A stretch of DNA of 64,000 bases from Sphaerosporella brunnea (GCA_008704415.1 VXIS01000077.1:62001-126000), one strand, 5' to 3'. Counted from the first letter of the stretch, positions 10,680 through 21,900 are shown. Made by a program: numbers and translations. The notes: generated by a model not told the origin, from the sequence alone.

Positions 10680-11278
10680 TCAGAGCCCCTCGTAATGCCC
10701 TGGGTCCCGCGTGATGGGATATTGCTCCGCGAAGTGGCGGCGCCCATCATAATGCTTCAGCCACCGCAGTCCAAACATTGTGCCAAAAAAAACAAACAGC
10801 AGTAGCCATACCTCTGCACTTCCCACGCTGCATCTGCCGCGGTCGGTAAAAGGAACCCATGCTGGGCTGGCTCCAAGCCATAATTCCACAACCCTGTTGG
10901 GGGCTTCCGCGAGCCCCATGCCGCTGTTGACAACTGCACCTCCTGCCGCAGCTGGTTGGAATACATTCGGCTCGCGGCCCCAGCTGAGGCCTGCACTTCT
11001 TTGTAGCCATAGTAGTCTCTTGCTTGTTGCCCCGTGTGCCCCGGTGCGACGATTGCGCCCGTTGCCTTCGGGATGGGGCTGTAGTCATCGCTCGCATAGT
11101 GGTTGGGGTCCGAATACCTCACCGGGTCCGCCAATGCCCGGAGGGGGCAACTGTGCCGTAGGAGTAGGCGTGCTGGGCTTGGTAGTTGCGGGGATGGCTC
11201 CCGCGCCGGGTTGCGTCGTGATTCCGAACGGTGCCATCAAGTGAGGGAACGTTGCTGGGGCGGTGGTAGTTGGACATG
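10680..11278 (-). pseudogene. Decayed tyrosine/proline-rich membrane-anchor protein
   Basis: On the minus strand an ATG at about 11278 opens MSNYHRPSNVPSLDGTV and continues to a QAQHAYSYGTVAPSG segment. After a one-base shift near 11130 the frame continues ADPVRYSDPNHYASDDY, TGAIVAPGHTGQQARD and YSNQLRQEVQLST. A third frame then offers a single hydrophobic segment (VWLLLFVFFGTMFGLRW). The order, a Y/P/Q-rich soluble tail followed by one membrane span, is common among uncharacterised ascomycete proteins with a C-terminal anchor. At least one frameshift is needed. No domain is recognised. Confidence 0.4.
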
Positions 11279-11476
11279 GTGATGCAAGTTGTGTTTCGAC
11301 ATGTGTTGCGGTTCCGCCGAGGGCTCATTCGGAATGCGGAAGCCTGAAGGTCATGTTATTATCTGTGCGGCGTGATGTTTGAAGGATGGGTCCGATTGTA
11401 AATGGGAGACTTCAATGCGCAGTTAGCTGTAACGTTAACTGGTGGTCGTGTTTCCACCATGGAAGTGAGCTGAGAT

Positions 11477-11769
11477 CAGTGTTCTCAATGGCCAGCCAGC
11501 CGGGCTGGCTGCGTTGGGCTGCGTTGAGCTGATCAAAAAGCCAGCCCTCGCAGCCCGGCCGGCTGGCTGTGGGCTGCATGAGATGTTGCTCGGGACGTCA
11601 TTGTTGCTTCACTGGCTATCACTCTGTACAAATTCGCGACTTTTACATACCAAGATGCAGCCCACAGCCAACCAGCCCGGGCTTCGTAGCCGGGCTGGTC
11701 AAACAGCCGGCCCATTTTGGCAGCCGGGCTGACAGCCCGGGCTTTTTGGGCCGGCTGTTGAGAACACTG
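11477..11769 (+). mobile_element. Short non-autonomous hAT element (family C)
   Basis: Terminal inverted repeats CAGTGTTCTCAA and TTGAGAACACTG bound 293 bases that contain only GC-rich CAGCC/GGCTGG subterminal repeats. The flanks are GCTGAGAT (11469-11476) and GCTGAGGT (11770-11777), an 8-bp target duplication with one mismatch, as expected for hAT transposition. There is no coding capacity. A possible degenerate relative lies at 42148-42437. Confidence 0.8.
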
Positions 11770-12343
11770 GCTGAGGTTATACGGGTGTGTAAGCGTCTGT
11801 TTGGGCTCTGGCACGGAAATGGGCTCCCACGACGGCAACTGTTCAACACATTTAGGCGCTGCTGTGGTGGAATTAGGGTCATGAGATCGACGATTGCCAT
11901 CATTCCACGCACCTAAACTCGCCTCGTCAGCTTTCACGTCGGCGTTGCAGTACACCCGCCGGATAAACGTGCTTTTGGACCTGCAGTCTGCTGTCGCCGG
12001 GGCACCCGTGCATACAGGTACGTCGGGTATTGGAAAGTGCTCGGGCCCGTATAATAAAGCCCGGTTCGTGGAGGTTACCCACAGCGTATCACTCGGGCAG
12101 CAGTAGGGTAAATCTAGGGTGTTTCGCCCAAGTGCTTTATACAGAGATAGATCTGAATCCTATTTGGCCTGAGTCGTGTCGCCATTGAATGCAACAAACG
12201 AACCGCAAGCCTGATATAGACCCGCCCCGTCGCGAACATCTTTCCTATCAACACACCCGCTTACGTCATGGGAACGCTTTGCAGCATCCCTACCGAGGTC
12301 CACATGGAACGCGTTCAACGCGGAGATCCCGTTAGCATACATC

Positions 12344-13273
12344 GTGAGCGAAATCGATTGCCCGTTACCGCAGGACTGCGTCGCGACACTGCAGGACCGT
12401 TCACGCTGCGCCCTCGACATGCTATGTGTCAACCAAGCATACGTCAGTGCTTGGTGCCGCCGCTTTTGCGAGAACAGTCTGCCGGAGCTGCCCTCTCATG
12501 ATCACTGTCCTTCCTCGCTGTCAGAACGTCTCAGGATCCAGCGAGCATTCTACCGCTTTTGGGCGTTGTCGCGTGCCATGGTCGCTTCCGGCATAAAACA
12601 ACCCACCATCAGTGACAATTTGTCGTTCGCCACAACGTGTATGTTGCGCTACAGCCTCTGGGAAATCGCCGAGCTCACACTGACCTACATGTATATGCAC
12701 CAAAAACTGGACGGCTTGTGTTTCTTGCACGAAAGCCTGGTGCCGGATGAAAACGTTCGCAGTTGTTTCTTGGACTATCACGGCAAGCCGCCCCCTCCCG
12801 CGGGAGTTGCAGCAGGTCTGACAACTACAGACGACACAGCCAACGAACTAACAGTATGCGCCCTCGCCGTCCTACACCTGCCGATGCTCTACTCACTGCT
12901 GTCCTCGCCCCAAACCACACCAAGCATCCTCAGAAGGCACGTCGCCACGCAACTCAGCTGCTACCGAACCTGGTCAAGACTCTTCGCCGCGGACCGGACA
13001 AACCGCAACTGCAATCCGACCACCTTCCCGCCGCGCTGTATGTGTACGCGCCGCGACATGCCCGCAGATGAGTATGACGAATCGTTGCGCGGCAGTGCGG
13101 AGGACCTCGGTATCCCATATGGATTGGAATATCTTGAAGACGATGTGCGATGTGACTTGGCGCTTTGGGATGATAGTGGCTTGAAGCGGCTGGGCTTTTT
13201 TCTACCGGTGGCGTGGCAGTGTAGTGAGATATTCAACCACTTCTCTTGTTTGAATTGCCGATACGACTGCTGA
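12344..13273 (+). CDS. F-box-like family protein lacking its F-box
   Basis: A long open frame with first ATG at 12419 and stop at 13273; open sequence extends upstream to 12344. It is homologous throughout to the pseudogene at 1080-2010: RIQRAFYRFWALS, MLRYSLWEIAELTL, a LAVLHLPMLYSLL segment, MPADEYDESLRGSAEDLG and LALWDDSG. The ancestral ATG is still visible at 12268 (GTLCSIPTEVHME), but about 130 bases covering the F-box core are deleted just after it, throwing the original start out of frame. What remains is a C-terminal domain of about 284 aa of unknown substrate specificity. It could be a shortened gene or a pseudogene with an accidentally long frame. Without the F-box it should not bind Skp1. 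Confidence 0.55.
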   Translation: MSEIDCPLPQDCVATLQDRSRCALDMLCVNQAYVSAWCRRFCENSLPELPSHDHCPSSLSERLRIQRAFYRFWALSRAMVASGIKQPTISDNLSFATTCMLRYSLWEIAELTLTYMYMHQKLDGLCFLHESLVPDENVRSCFLDYHGKPPPPAGVAAGLTTTDDTANELTVCALAVLHLPMLYSLLSSPQTTPSILRRHVATQLSCYRTWSRLFAADRTNRNCNPTTFPPRCMCTRRDMPADEYDESLRGSAEDLGIPYGLEYLEDDVRCDLALWDDSGLKRLGFFLPVAWQCSEIFNHFSCLNCRYDC

Positions 13274-13439
13274 CTGATGCTTCCGTGACGAGTCGAGCCC
13301 ACCAAGCGAGGATGCCTGCGCCATGATTGCTGAACGTGTATTTGGAAAGTGAACGCGACCTGCGGCTGAGAACGGGTGACAGCGCCGGGCCATGACTCGG
13401 GCAGCACCATCACCGCCACATTGCATGACCGGGGAGTCG

Positions 13440-13677
13440 AACCTGTTATCCCACTCCCAATGCTACTCATTGCCATTTCGTTTTGCATCAGACCCGCGAA
13501 TAGAAACACAGTTCCATCCTGTCCTCAATCCACTGTCAGTGTTCCTTTGAACCAGCGTGATCAAGCCATGAGGGACCGTATGGCGTAGTTGTGTATCTAC
13601 GGAGAAAAAGAAAAAGCCTGCTTCCCCCCAGCTGAGCGTGGCATTGTTGGTGCCGTTGCCATTGCATGAGCTGTGGT
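13440..13677 (-). pseudogene. Decayed protein with NGNGxNNxTL motif, copy B
   Basis: On the minus strand the frame reads CNGNGTNNATLSWGEAG, FFFFSVDTQLRHTVPHG and LITLVQRNTDSG, colinear with 7600-7780 on the plus strand. Its upstream half is cut off by the hAT element whose left end is at 13678. Sequence beyond the other side of that element (14548 onward) may hold the displaced N-terminal part. Unrecognised family. Confidence 0.45.
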
Positions 13678-14547
13678 TAGTGGTGGACACGAGCTGGCTC
13701 GAGATGAGCCGGGTGGTGGGCCTGTGCAGGTGCGGATCGAGCCACAATACAATTTGCCATGAGTGAGCCGGTATAAAAGGAAGAGGTCGAAGGACGTGAG
13801 ATTCTGCGCGCTTCTATATACAAATCAAACCTCACGGGCGTCCGAGTCTTCCACTCATCATTGGATGTCTGACAACTGCGACCCAGAATCAAGGCCTTCA
13901 GGTTCGAGCGCAGCTTCTTGCTGTGCGTCCATTCCCTCGGCCTACCCACACCCCGGTCGCCATCCAGGTCTCCCTCCACCACTGCGTCCTGGTAAGCCTC
14001 CAAGCCACGGTACATGTCCTGGCCGCTCTCCCGCTTCTGCTTGAGCCAGCTTTTGAGTAGCAAAACTGCGCTGCTGGATTCCTCCAGCAAGCGGTTGTGT
14101 GTTTAGTTATAACATCTGCCATCCTATAAAAAGACGATCAGCCATTGGCATTCGCAGGAAAGGTGAACGACCTGCTGAGACAATAGGTTCTCACTGGGCA
14201 CGCTGGCGGCGGGAATGGTGAGATAATCGCGGACCATTTTTGCGACAAAGGGATAGCGGTGTTCATTTGCTTTCCACTACCCAAGAGGGTATGCGGCCAT
14301 GGTGCTTGAGACTGCTGGTTGACGGGAGGTTGGTGACGATGGTGGGTCGGTTTGCTTGCAATAGGTAGGGATATTTGGTTCGGCGGACGATAGAATTGGG
14401 CCAACCCACCGAAAATTTGTATGTTCCAACATCTCGCAGCTCAAGCCAAAAGCTCGAGCCAAAGCTCGGCTCACGGGGCAACCGGCTGGAGCTAGCTCGG
14501 CTCATCGGCAATTCGGCTCATACCGGCTCGGCTCATGTCCATCACTA
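13678..14547 (+). mobile_element. Non-autonomous hAT element with AGCTCG subterminal repeats
   Basis: Left end TAGTGGTGGACACGAGC, right end GGCTCATGTCCATCACTA, the same termini as the hAT copies at 7830 and 46627. The flanks GCTGTGGT (13670-13677) and GCTATGGG (14548-14555) agree at 6 of 8 bases, a decayed 8-bp target duplication. The right 100 bases are packed with AGCTCGAGCC-like repeats. The 870-bp interior shows no transposase. It interrupts the decayed gene on its left. Confidence 0.75.
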
Positions 14548-14555
14548 GCTATGGG

Positions 14556-15253
14556 GAAGTGAGCACACGTTTTATTTTGGGCGTGTTAGCAGGCAGGGAG
14601 TTGTATGTTGAGTTATTGCGCATTGGAGGGGAGCAGACGTGGCATTTATGTCACGGTGAGCCGTGTGCTAGCAACAGAGACGCTGCACCGTGCTGGGTGG
14701 CCGGCCGCCGGCGGCGGGATGGCTCCGCTCGCCTGGCCGCCAGCCCGGCCGGCGCAGGAACTTAAGGGTCCGGCCACGCCGCCCCCTTCTGTTCCTCACC
14801 ACGGTTCTCGTTCGCTCCCACCTTCCAGCTCCATGTTTCAGTAATTCTTCGGAGACTGGGAGGAGCTGTCGGCAGCTTCGCTGCCGCCCCCGGGCAAAAC
14901 ACAGCAGGAATGAATATAAGGACCGAGTGGAGGAGGAAGGGAGAGGAAGGATGGAGATGGAGGACGGCAATGGGGAAGTTGTGCTTTGCTTGTCCGCGCT
15001 TGCTTGTCCGCGCTTGCTTGCTTGTCCGCGTCAGCGCTCACTTTGTATTTGCTTTCAAAGGGCTTTTGTTGGTTCAGGGTTGCAGATGCAATAGTTGCTA
15101 GGTCGCAATGAAACGGGAATGGGCTGCATATCAATCGTAACACCTCAACCTGCATAGACTCAGGCTCCTTATGTTTGCTGATGTCTTCCGCATGATCGTC
15201 TACACACCATGGAACACCTGAAATAATCTCTGTCTTCGTTGGCGGAGAGAAGT
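14556..15253. other. Intergenic; CTTGTCCGCG tandem repeat
   Basis: No gene recognised. Positions 14986-15030 hold about three tandem copies of a 14-16 base unit containing GCTTGTCCGCG. GC-rich stretches around 14690-14770 give long but unconvincing frames. Confidence 0.35.
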
Positions 15254-15589
15254 CTAGAAGCACAGATGTAGGGTGTTAGATCTCGCCCTTTGTGGCCAGC
15301 TTGGTTTGGCTTCATTGTCGGGTACCCACATGGCGGCGGTGTGATGCAGTGTCAACCTTTCGGCTTCGCTGACCTGGGAGAGTGTAAACAGCCCCGGCAA
15401 GGTGCGCTGTGGGTGAAGGCTGTATTTCTGCCACATGGCTGGGCAGGCCTGTGTGGTCCCTAACCAGCACTGGGAGGTTTGACGCTTTTTGAAGAAAGCC
15501 TTACAGTTGCGCTCTGAGTTGCGGTCGTTCTTCTCCCATTGGCATTTCGCCAGGCTACCCGGGTTCTGTGATGCGATTATCCGGCTCAC
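15254..15589 (-). CDS. Hypothetical cysteine-containing protein fragment
   Basis: A minus-strand frame of about 110 codons ending at a TAG (15254-15256). It has good coding character: SLAKCQWEKNDRNSERNC, KAFFKKRQTSQCWLG, TQACPAMWQKYSL. There is no convincing ATG at the start; CATCACAG at about 15567 could be a 3' splice site, so this may be an internal or last exon. Cysteines are evenly spaced in the first half, but no zinc-finger or secreted-protein signature is recognised. Confidence 0.3.
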   Translation of the reverse strand: MSRIIASQNPGSLAKCQWEKNDRNSERNCKAFFKKRQTSQCWLGTTQACPAMWQKYSLHPQRTLPGLFTLSQVSEAERLTLHHTAAMWVPDNEAKPSWPQRARSNTLHLCF

Positions 15590-15939
15590 CAGTGCGCCGG
15601 AACCGCGGGGCCAACCAGCCAGGAGGAGACCGTAACAATCATACGCGGCTTCAGGCAGTGGTGATTAAAAACAACAAGCCAAGTGGCTCATATGATGCTT
15701 GAGGTCGTGGGGAAACATAACGCGAAACAGTTTCTCTACAATTTGACCGATTAATCTCAGAATTTCAGGACCTCAAAGCGCCATGACCAGACATTGGATG
15801 GCACTCCTAGCAGTGGAGTGACGGGGGAAATAAAATGCGCGTGCAGTCCTCAGCAGAATCGGGGGTTCGTGTGGTGAGTCGCGCTTATCTCGCTTTTGGC
15901 GCTTGTCAGCACCACACAGGCGCGACTTGGCCAATATGC
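15590..15939. other. Intergenic, nothing recognised
   Basis: No reading frame with coding character and no repeat recognised. Confidence 0.3.
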
Positions 15940-16558
15940 ATAGTACCAGCACGGACGAATCCCGTCACATCCCCGTCCGAGTGATTCATTCGCCGCCCGT
16001 CCCAGCCCCTTCCGTATGATGAACTCACAGCTCGTTTCAGTCCCGTCCGAGTCATTATCTCAGAGCCCGTCGCAGACCCGTCGGAGTGATTAACACAGAG
16101 CCCGTTCCACCCCGTCCGAATGCCGATTACCCAGCCCCGTCCTGGTGATTCACTCAGAGCCCGTGCCAGCCCCGGCTGAGGGATATATTCGCCGTGATAG
16201 CACCGTCAGAATGCCGAACCCCGTACGTGGCCGACCAAGTAACCCGTCACAGCCTCGTCCGAGTGATCAACCAGCACAGCCCGCATGATCATTCCCGTCC
16301 CAGCACTGCCTGAGTCATCGGCCCTGTCCCAGCAGCATGCGAATGCTGGACTTAATCCCGACCCAGCACTGTCTGAGTGACCGCCCCGTACAAGTCCCCA
16401 TCTCTATCTCAACCCTGAGCTCCTCCCCGCGCCGTCAGAGTGCTGAACTCTGCCTCAGCTCTGAACACCGTCCGTGCCCCGGTGAGTGCTGAATCCCTTT
16501 CCAGCCCGGTCCAAGTGACAATCTCTGTGTCAATCGTGAACTCTGTCCCAGGCCCATC
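15940..16558 (+). repeat. C-rich minisatellite array, left part
   Basis: Degenerate tandem units of roughly 30-34 bases built around CCGTCCGAGTGAT, usually followed by CAGAGCCCGT or CAGCCCC. The array continues at 17387 after the element at 16559-17386, and the reverse-complement motif fills 20430-21150. No coding function is evident. Confidence 0.7.
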
Positions 16559-17386
16559 CAGGGCTGTCAATAGTCCGGCCGGCCGCCAGGTCAAACGGGG
16601 CCCCACGGAGTGGGTCAGGTCGGGCCGTCGATGTGGCAGGCCAGACAGGTTCTGGCCAGCATAAGAAAAACCTGGATATTTGATAGGTGCCGGCCGGTGT
16701 CCGGTATCCTGAATTAAGGTCGGGTCGGTCATTGTGCCGAACGCGGGGCCACTAAAAGCGCTCATCATTCGGTGTTGGCCGCAGCTAAAGCGTCGACTGA
16801 AATCAAAAGACTAGTCGACCCACCCCAAAAACAGCAACTCGGACGCGAGTCGGAATAAAACGGTGCGGAACTGCTGACCGTTTGCTCACAAATCACACCC
16901 TTGAACCCAAAGACTATCGCTCGCAGGAGAGCTGGAATGAAACGGAGCGGAACTGCGGACGTTTGGCTCACAAAACACGCCGTTAAACCCAAACACAGCA
17001 GCTCGGACGACAGTCGGGATACGGCGGAGCGGAAATGCGGATCTGGCATATGACGCGGGTTTTCAAATTCATCAGGTTGAGCGTATGCTGAGTCACTTGG
17101 AACAGCGGGGGGCGGAGATGGAGGGGTAGCTGGAGGTCCTTCAGGTTATTGAATCTGTATCTCTCGTTCATGTTTCTTTCCTTGATGTACGTGTAAGCCA
17201 AAAACTACAGATGCCTTGCGGGCTAGCCGGGCGTCGGGTACTTCTGAGCCTGGCGGGTGCCGGTAGGCCCCTGGGCCTCGATCCAACAAACCTGGTCCAA
17301 ACGGGCCGTGATTTCAAAATCCCGTTTCAATCAGTCTGGTTCAGGCCGCACTCAAAGCCGGACTGGCCGGACTTTTGACAGCCCTG
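16559..17386 (+). mobile_element. Short hAT-type element family B, copy A
   Basis: Ends CAGGGCTGTCAATAGTCC and GGACTTTTGACAGCCCTG. Perfect 8-bp target duplication GGCCCATC at 16551-16558 and 17387-17394. It is 828 bp with no transposase. The interior has about two and a half tandem subrepeats of roughly 85-90 bases (CAGCAACTCGGACG, GCGGAACTGC, TTTGCTCACAAA), which differ in number among copies. It has inserted inside the C-rich minisatellite. This is the best-preserved copy of a family with at least seven members here. Confidence 0.85.
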
Positions 17387-17790
17387 GGCCCATCTGATTG
17401 CTCAACTCTGCCTCCACCCTCAACCCCGTGCCCGCCGCTCCAAATCGTAAATCCGCTGCCATCCCCATCCACTCCCCATCGGCATGCTGAACTCTGTCAC
17501 CACTCTCAACCCCGTCTCCACCTCGCCCGAGTGATAAATCCTGTCCCAGCCCCATTTGATTGCCTACTCCAGTCCCCGCGCCGTCGGTGTGCAGAATTCT
17601 GTCTCCACCCTGGATCCTGTCCCCGCCCCATCTGAGTCTCCAATCCCGCCCGCCTGCTTGTCCCGCCGTCTCTGCCGTAACCTACCTCGCGCCAGCTTTG
17701 CGGCCGCGGCGGGCACGTCCCTCTGCTGGTGTTGCCACCGCGGAATGAGTCCCCGCTGTCGACCCCGCGTACGCTCGTGTCCCCGCTGAT
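17387..17790 (+). repeat. C-rich minisatellite array, right part
   Basis: Continuation of the array at 15940-16558: CCCGAGTGATAAATCC, CCAGCCCCAT and CTGAACTCTG blocks at about 30-base spacing, becoming unrecognisable beyond about 17650. The split is explained by the inserted element. Confidence 0.6.
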
Positions 17791-20429
17791 ATTCTACCCA
17801 GCCGTCAGGTTTGGTAAAGCGTCTTGTGAAGCTTCGAGGCAGTCGAGTCGGCCGGTTAGAACGCTGGTCATGACAGTAAAAGCACGTCTGTGTGAAGCTC
17901 TCAAAGACCAACCCCAGCCGCACTGCCTATTAAAGCCAGCAATTTGTATGAGTATCATACAAGTATCTTTTCGTGGTGAAACGGCGACCACGTTTTGGCG
18001 CAGGAGGTCTTGTTCAATTGTTCCTACACTCTGAGAACCATTCCCCTTCTTCTGTCAGTATACGAACATCTCCGATATCGCCTTGGACACTTGGTCGCCG
18101 GCTTTCGAGATCCTCTCCTCCATGGTCGAAAGATGCCGGCCCGGCCCGTCCCGTTCCACGATCCAGAGTCGCGAGTGCCACCTGCCACTGTCACAAAACC
18201 TTTTCGTTAACAAGACTGTTCCGTCTTCCGCCAGCCTCTGGTTACCCGTGGTAGCCCTTCCTTAACTATCTACGATCAGGAACGGCATAGCCTCCTATTC
18301 AACCTTGCGGATGTGGGTAATGACCAGTATACTCTTTCTCCCCTTTCCCCTGGGAATGCACAATACCGCATGACGTAATAGGTGAGGGTACAGGCGCCAC
18401 GTGTTAAGTGCGAACAGCACCTGAAAGGCCCATATACGGGGACTAGACCACTGTAGGCACCAGGGAACACCTGGTGAGGACACCGCGACTGGATGCAGAT
18501 CCGCCGTGCGGCCGGGAGGCTGTGCCACGTGCAGAGAAATGGGATGTGCAGAGGCCACGGGCCTAGGGATCCACAGGATCTCCAAGGAAACGGGATGTGT
18601 ATCAACCACTCGCCTTGGGAGGCGTAGGATCCCACGGCAGACCGGTGTCTACAGGCCACTGAACCGGGAACACATATGATCCGGGCGAAAACAGTTTTTC
18701 TATTGGTGTAGCGAAGCAGGGAGAGGTCATTTACAGGAAGAGGCGTAGGAAAGTCTGCGCGGCGATATGCCTTCTAGTGCGGTCCAAGCCTAGGATGATT
18801 TTATCCCCATCGAACAGTTTTTGCGGCAATATCCATGCGCATGGATCTCTTGATGCAGGCCTCGGATGTCGATATATCAGCATTCTGTTGAGGATGGATT
18901 AATCTCCGGCCATCCCCGGCGTGGGCCCAATTGCGACGACATGGACGTCTTGGCAATAGGCAGCAGGACAGAACCGAGTTCTGAGTCCAGCTGTTGAAAT
19001 GGGCTGACTGGTTGACGTTCGGGCGGTTGTCTCTAGAAGCACCGAATCGGTACAGCGTGATACCCAGTCAAGGAGCAATGGCAGTCTCAGCGGCTCACAT
19101 CCAGGCATTTTAAAGTCAGCCCAGATGTTGGATCCGCCCCATACAGCCTAATGAAGCAAAGCTGGCTTGATATTGGAACAGTCGTTCAAGCTCTAGGGCT
19201 GAACGCATCTCCAATCAGCCTTGTCAACGATCGTGGCAGTCACCCCATCAAGCTGGGGACACGTTTTCCACATTCTATTTGCCAACATTCATTCATCAGG
19301 CGAACTGTACAGGTCCCCATCATCTCATGCTCTCGCGCCGGACTCTGCGTTAGCGTCTTGTTCAACCGAAATCGACCCAATCGTGCGATATATCCTGTCT
19401 TTTCCCCATGAGCACTGGCTACTCGATGTACTGCCAGTGCGCGACATTCAGCACCACCGGACGCTCACGACCAGTAATGTCGCTGCGGAACAACCGCTCC
19501 ACAGCAGCATCATGCTGACTACAAATCTTTTCTGTTTCACGATACGTCAGACGACGCGTTGACAAACATGCTTTTTGAGGCGGGACACACCTAGATGTCT
19601 CGAGTACGTTGTTGGGAGTTATCAAGTTTCGTATATAGAAGAGTCTGAATTTATTTGGATGTTGGATTTTGATAAGATTTATTACCGAGCGTGATTACCA
19701 TGTCATTGCTTAGTGAGAGTGACTTTATAATGGTTGGGGAACCAGGATGAAAACGGGTCACTGATCAACTCGGTACCCCGTCTACGTGACTCTAACACAT
19801 ACCACTATCTGGTGAAATATAGAGTTCCCAAGATCTTGCAGCGTGGTCGGCGGGCACGCTGACAACTGTAGTCACAGGTGCGGTTGTCCTCCAGAACACA
19901 CGGGCACGCTCTAGCTCTGCCGAGAACGCTCGGCGGCGGCTGTTCTAGCTTGTGCTTGCGCTGCGCCATGCGGGCGTTTTTCTAACGCAGCCCGGCCTGC
20001 TGGCCCGGCGTTAGGTTTTGACGCCGCCGGTCGTGCTGGCCTGGGGTTTGGTTCTGATTGCCGGTGCGGCCACGCCCATCATGATATCCACGCGGCCTTT
20101 TATATAGTGTTCAGCGATCGGATGTTTGCAGCCTGCGGTTCGCGAGGTGCTGTGATTCTGTGGAGCATTGCACGCTGTGGAGGATTGCACGCCGCAGCGA
20201 GGGCATTTGATGGTAAGCTCATAGCCGGCACCCGCGCGTCATCACCCGCGCTTGATCACCACCATCATGGCCGCCAGCGATTGATTCTGTGCGCACGACG
20301 TCTGAAGTCACCTTCTTGGTTATAACCGAGATCTGAAGAACTCTATATTTCAACAGATAGCAGTATGTGTTGCAGTCGAGTAGATGGGGTATTTGTTGGT
20401 GATAGTCGAAACAAAAGAGGTACTGGGTG
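17791..20429. other. Intergenic, no gene recognised
   Basis: Open frames up to 127 codons occur on both strands (for example 18276-18659 minus), but none has a recognisable domain, splice signals or homology within the window. The segment separates two minisatellite arrays of opposite orientation. Confidence 0.35.
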
Positions 20430-21150
20430 GAGCTCTTGGCCGGGACTGGGCAGGATTTCAGGCGCTAGGACAGGGTTCCCGGTTGAGACAAAGTTCAACA
20501 CTCAGCCTGGGCGGCCCGGGATTAATCACACGGACGGGGCAGGGAAGGGGTGGCGCACTCTGTCAACGATTGCGCCGGAATTTATCACTCGGAGCGGGCG
20601 GGGGCGGGACCTGTTAGGCTATTACTTGGCGGGGCGAGGACCGGATTCATCACTCGGACGGGGCGCTTGCGGGGTTTGGCAGACGGGGTTCACGCTTGAG
20701 ACTCAGTTCGGCACTCGGACGGAGCGGGGGAATGGGATCTATCACTCGACGGTGGGGAGACACAGTTGAGCACTCGGACGGGACTGGAATGCGATTAATC
20801 ACTCGCACGGAGTTGCCATACGGCTCAGCAGTGATGAGACTGGGACGGGGTTAATGACTAGGACGGAGCTGGCGGTTTCATCACTTGGACGGCGTGGGGA
20901 AGGCTTTCATCACTTGGTTGCGGGGTTCCAGGTTGGGATTGAGTTCCGCATGCGGATGGGTCTGGTACGGGGTCAATCACTCGAACGGAGCGGGGATGAG
21001 ATTTACAACGCAGATGGGGCGGGAACTGTATTTGGCGCCGAGATAGCAGCAAACACTCGGACGGTGCAGGGAAAGGATTCGGGGTTGACACGGAGCTCAG
21101 CATTCGGGCAGCACACGGGCGGGATTCATCACTCGGACGGGGTTGCAATA
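20430..21150 (-). repeat. G-rich minisatellite array (inverted relative to 16 kb)
   Basis: Degenerate units carrying ATCACTCGGACGGGG, the reverse complement of the motif at 15940-17790. Units are around 28-34 bases, with interspersed GACGGAGC and GGGATTCATCAC variants. It is the same family, on the opposite strand, about 3 kb away. Confidence 0.7.
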
Positions 21151-21639
21151 GGAAGATAATAGTGGTACAGCGGTCATGTATACTAATTATAAAAGATTGC
21201 TATGTTTGCCCGGTGGAACCGGGCGACTGCAGTCGCCCATAGTCGACCTGGAACAGGCGGCCCAAGCCGTGATACTCAAAACACTACCAGTCCTGGTCCT
21301 GCCTTACGGCTCGACCGTCATGGCCGATCCAATCCAGTCTGGAGTGGGGGCTGGACAAGACGGACCGTGAGGAGCACTGGGTAGATCAGCCGCAAAATAT
21401 TTTGCCCCGCGTACGACTTTAATATCAAGGTACCGTGCCACGCAGCTTCACCGTCATCTCGATGTCGCCCAGCGACCGCTCATTGGCACAGCTCTCGTCC
21501 AACAAACCTACCCATCCAGCGCCATCGTTGTTTCTACAGTCCGCCCGAAAGGTCCCTGGCAACCACATACCGTTATCCGCGTTCTACTCCACCGCTCCGC
21601 AATGCATCAACTCAGCTCAAAGCACCTGCTTACGGGATT

Positions 21640-21900
21640 GGGATGGGATTCCTCACTCAAACGGGGCGGAGACGCGGTTCAGGGCTGAGACACAGTTAAT
21701 TCATCGGCCGGAAGGGGACGGGGGGACGAAACTGCTGGTACTGGGTTGATCACTCGGACGGGGACAACGGGTTCACAACTCAGGCGGCGCTGGGAGTGAA
21801 TCAGATTCATCCCACAGATAGGACTAGAACGGGGTTCGACACTCAAACAAAAAGGGCATGTGGTTCAGCACTCTGACGGAGGTAGGACGGGGTAGCTGGC
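21640..21900 (-). repeat. G-rich minisatellite array, distal part
   Basis: More units of the same kind (GATCACTCGGACGGGGAC, AACTCAGGCGGCGC, GCACTCTGACGG) after about 490 bases without them. These are probably parts of one array separated by an insertion or decay. Confidence 0.55.

Noticed and set aside
18276..18659. 127-codon minus-strand frame
   Set aside because: No domain or conserved partner in the window; cysteine/serine/leucine composition looks random.
15940..21900. CRISPR array
   Set aside because: Units are degenerate with no constant-length unique spacers and no cas genes; all other evidence points to a fungus.
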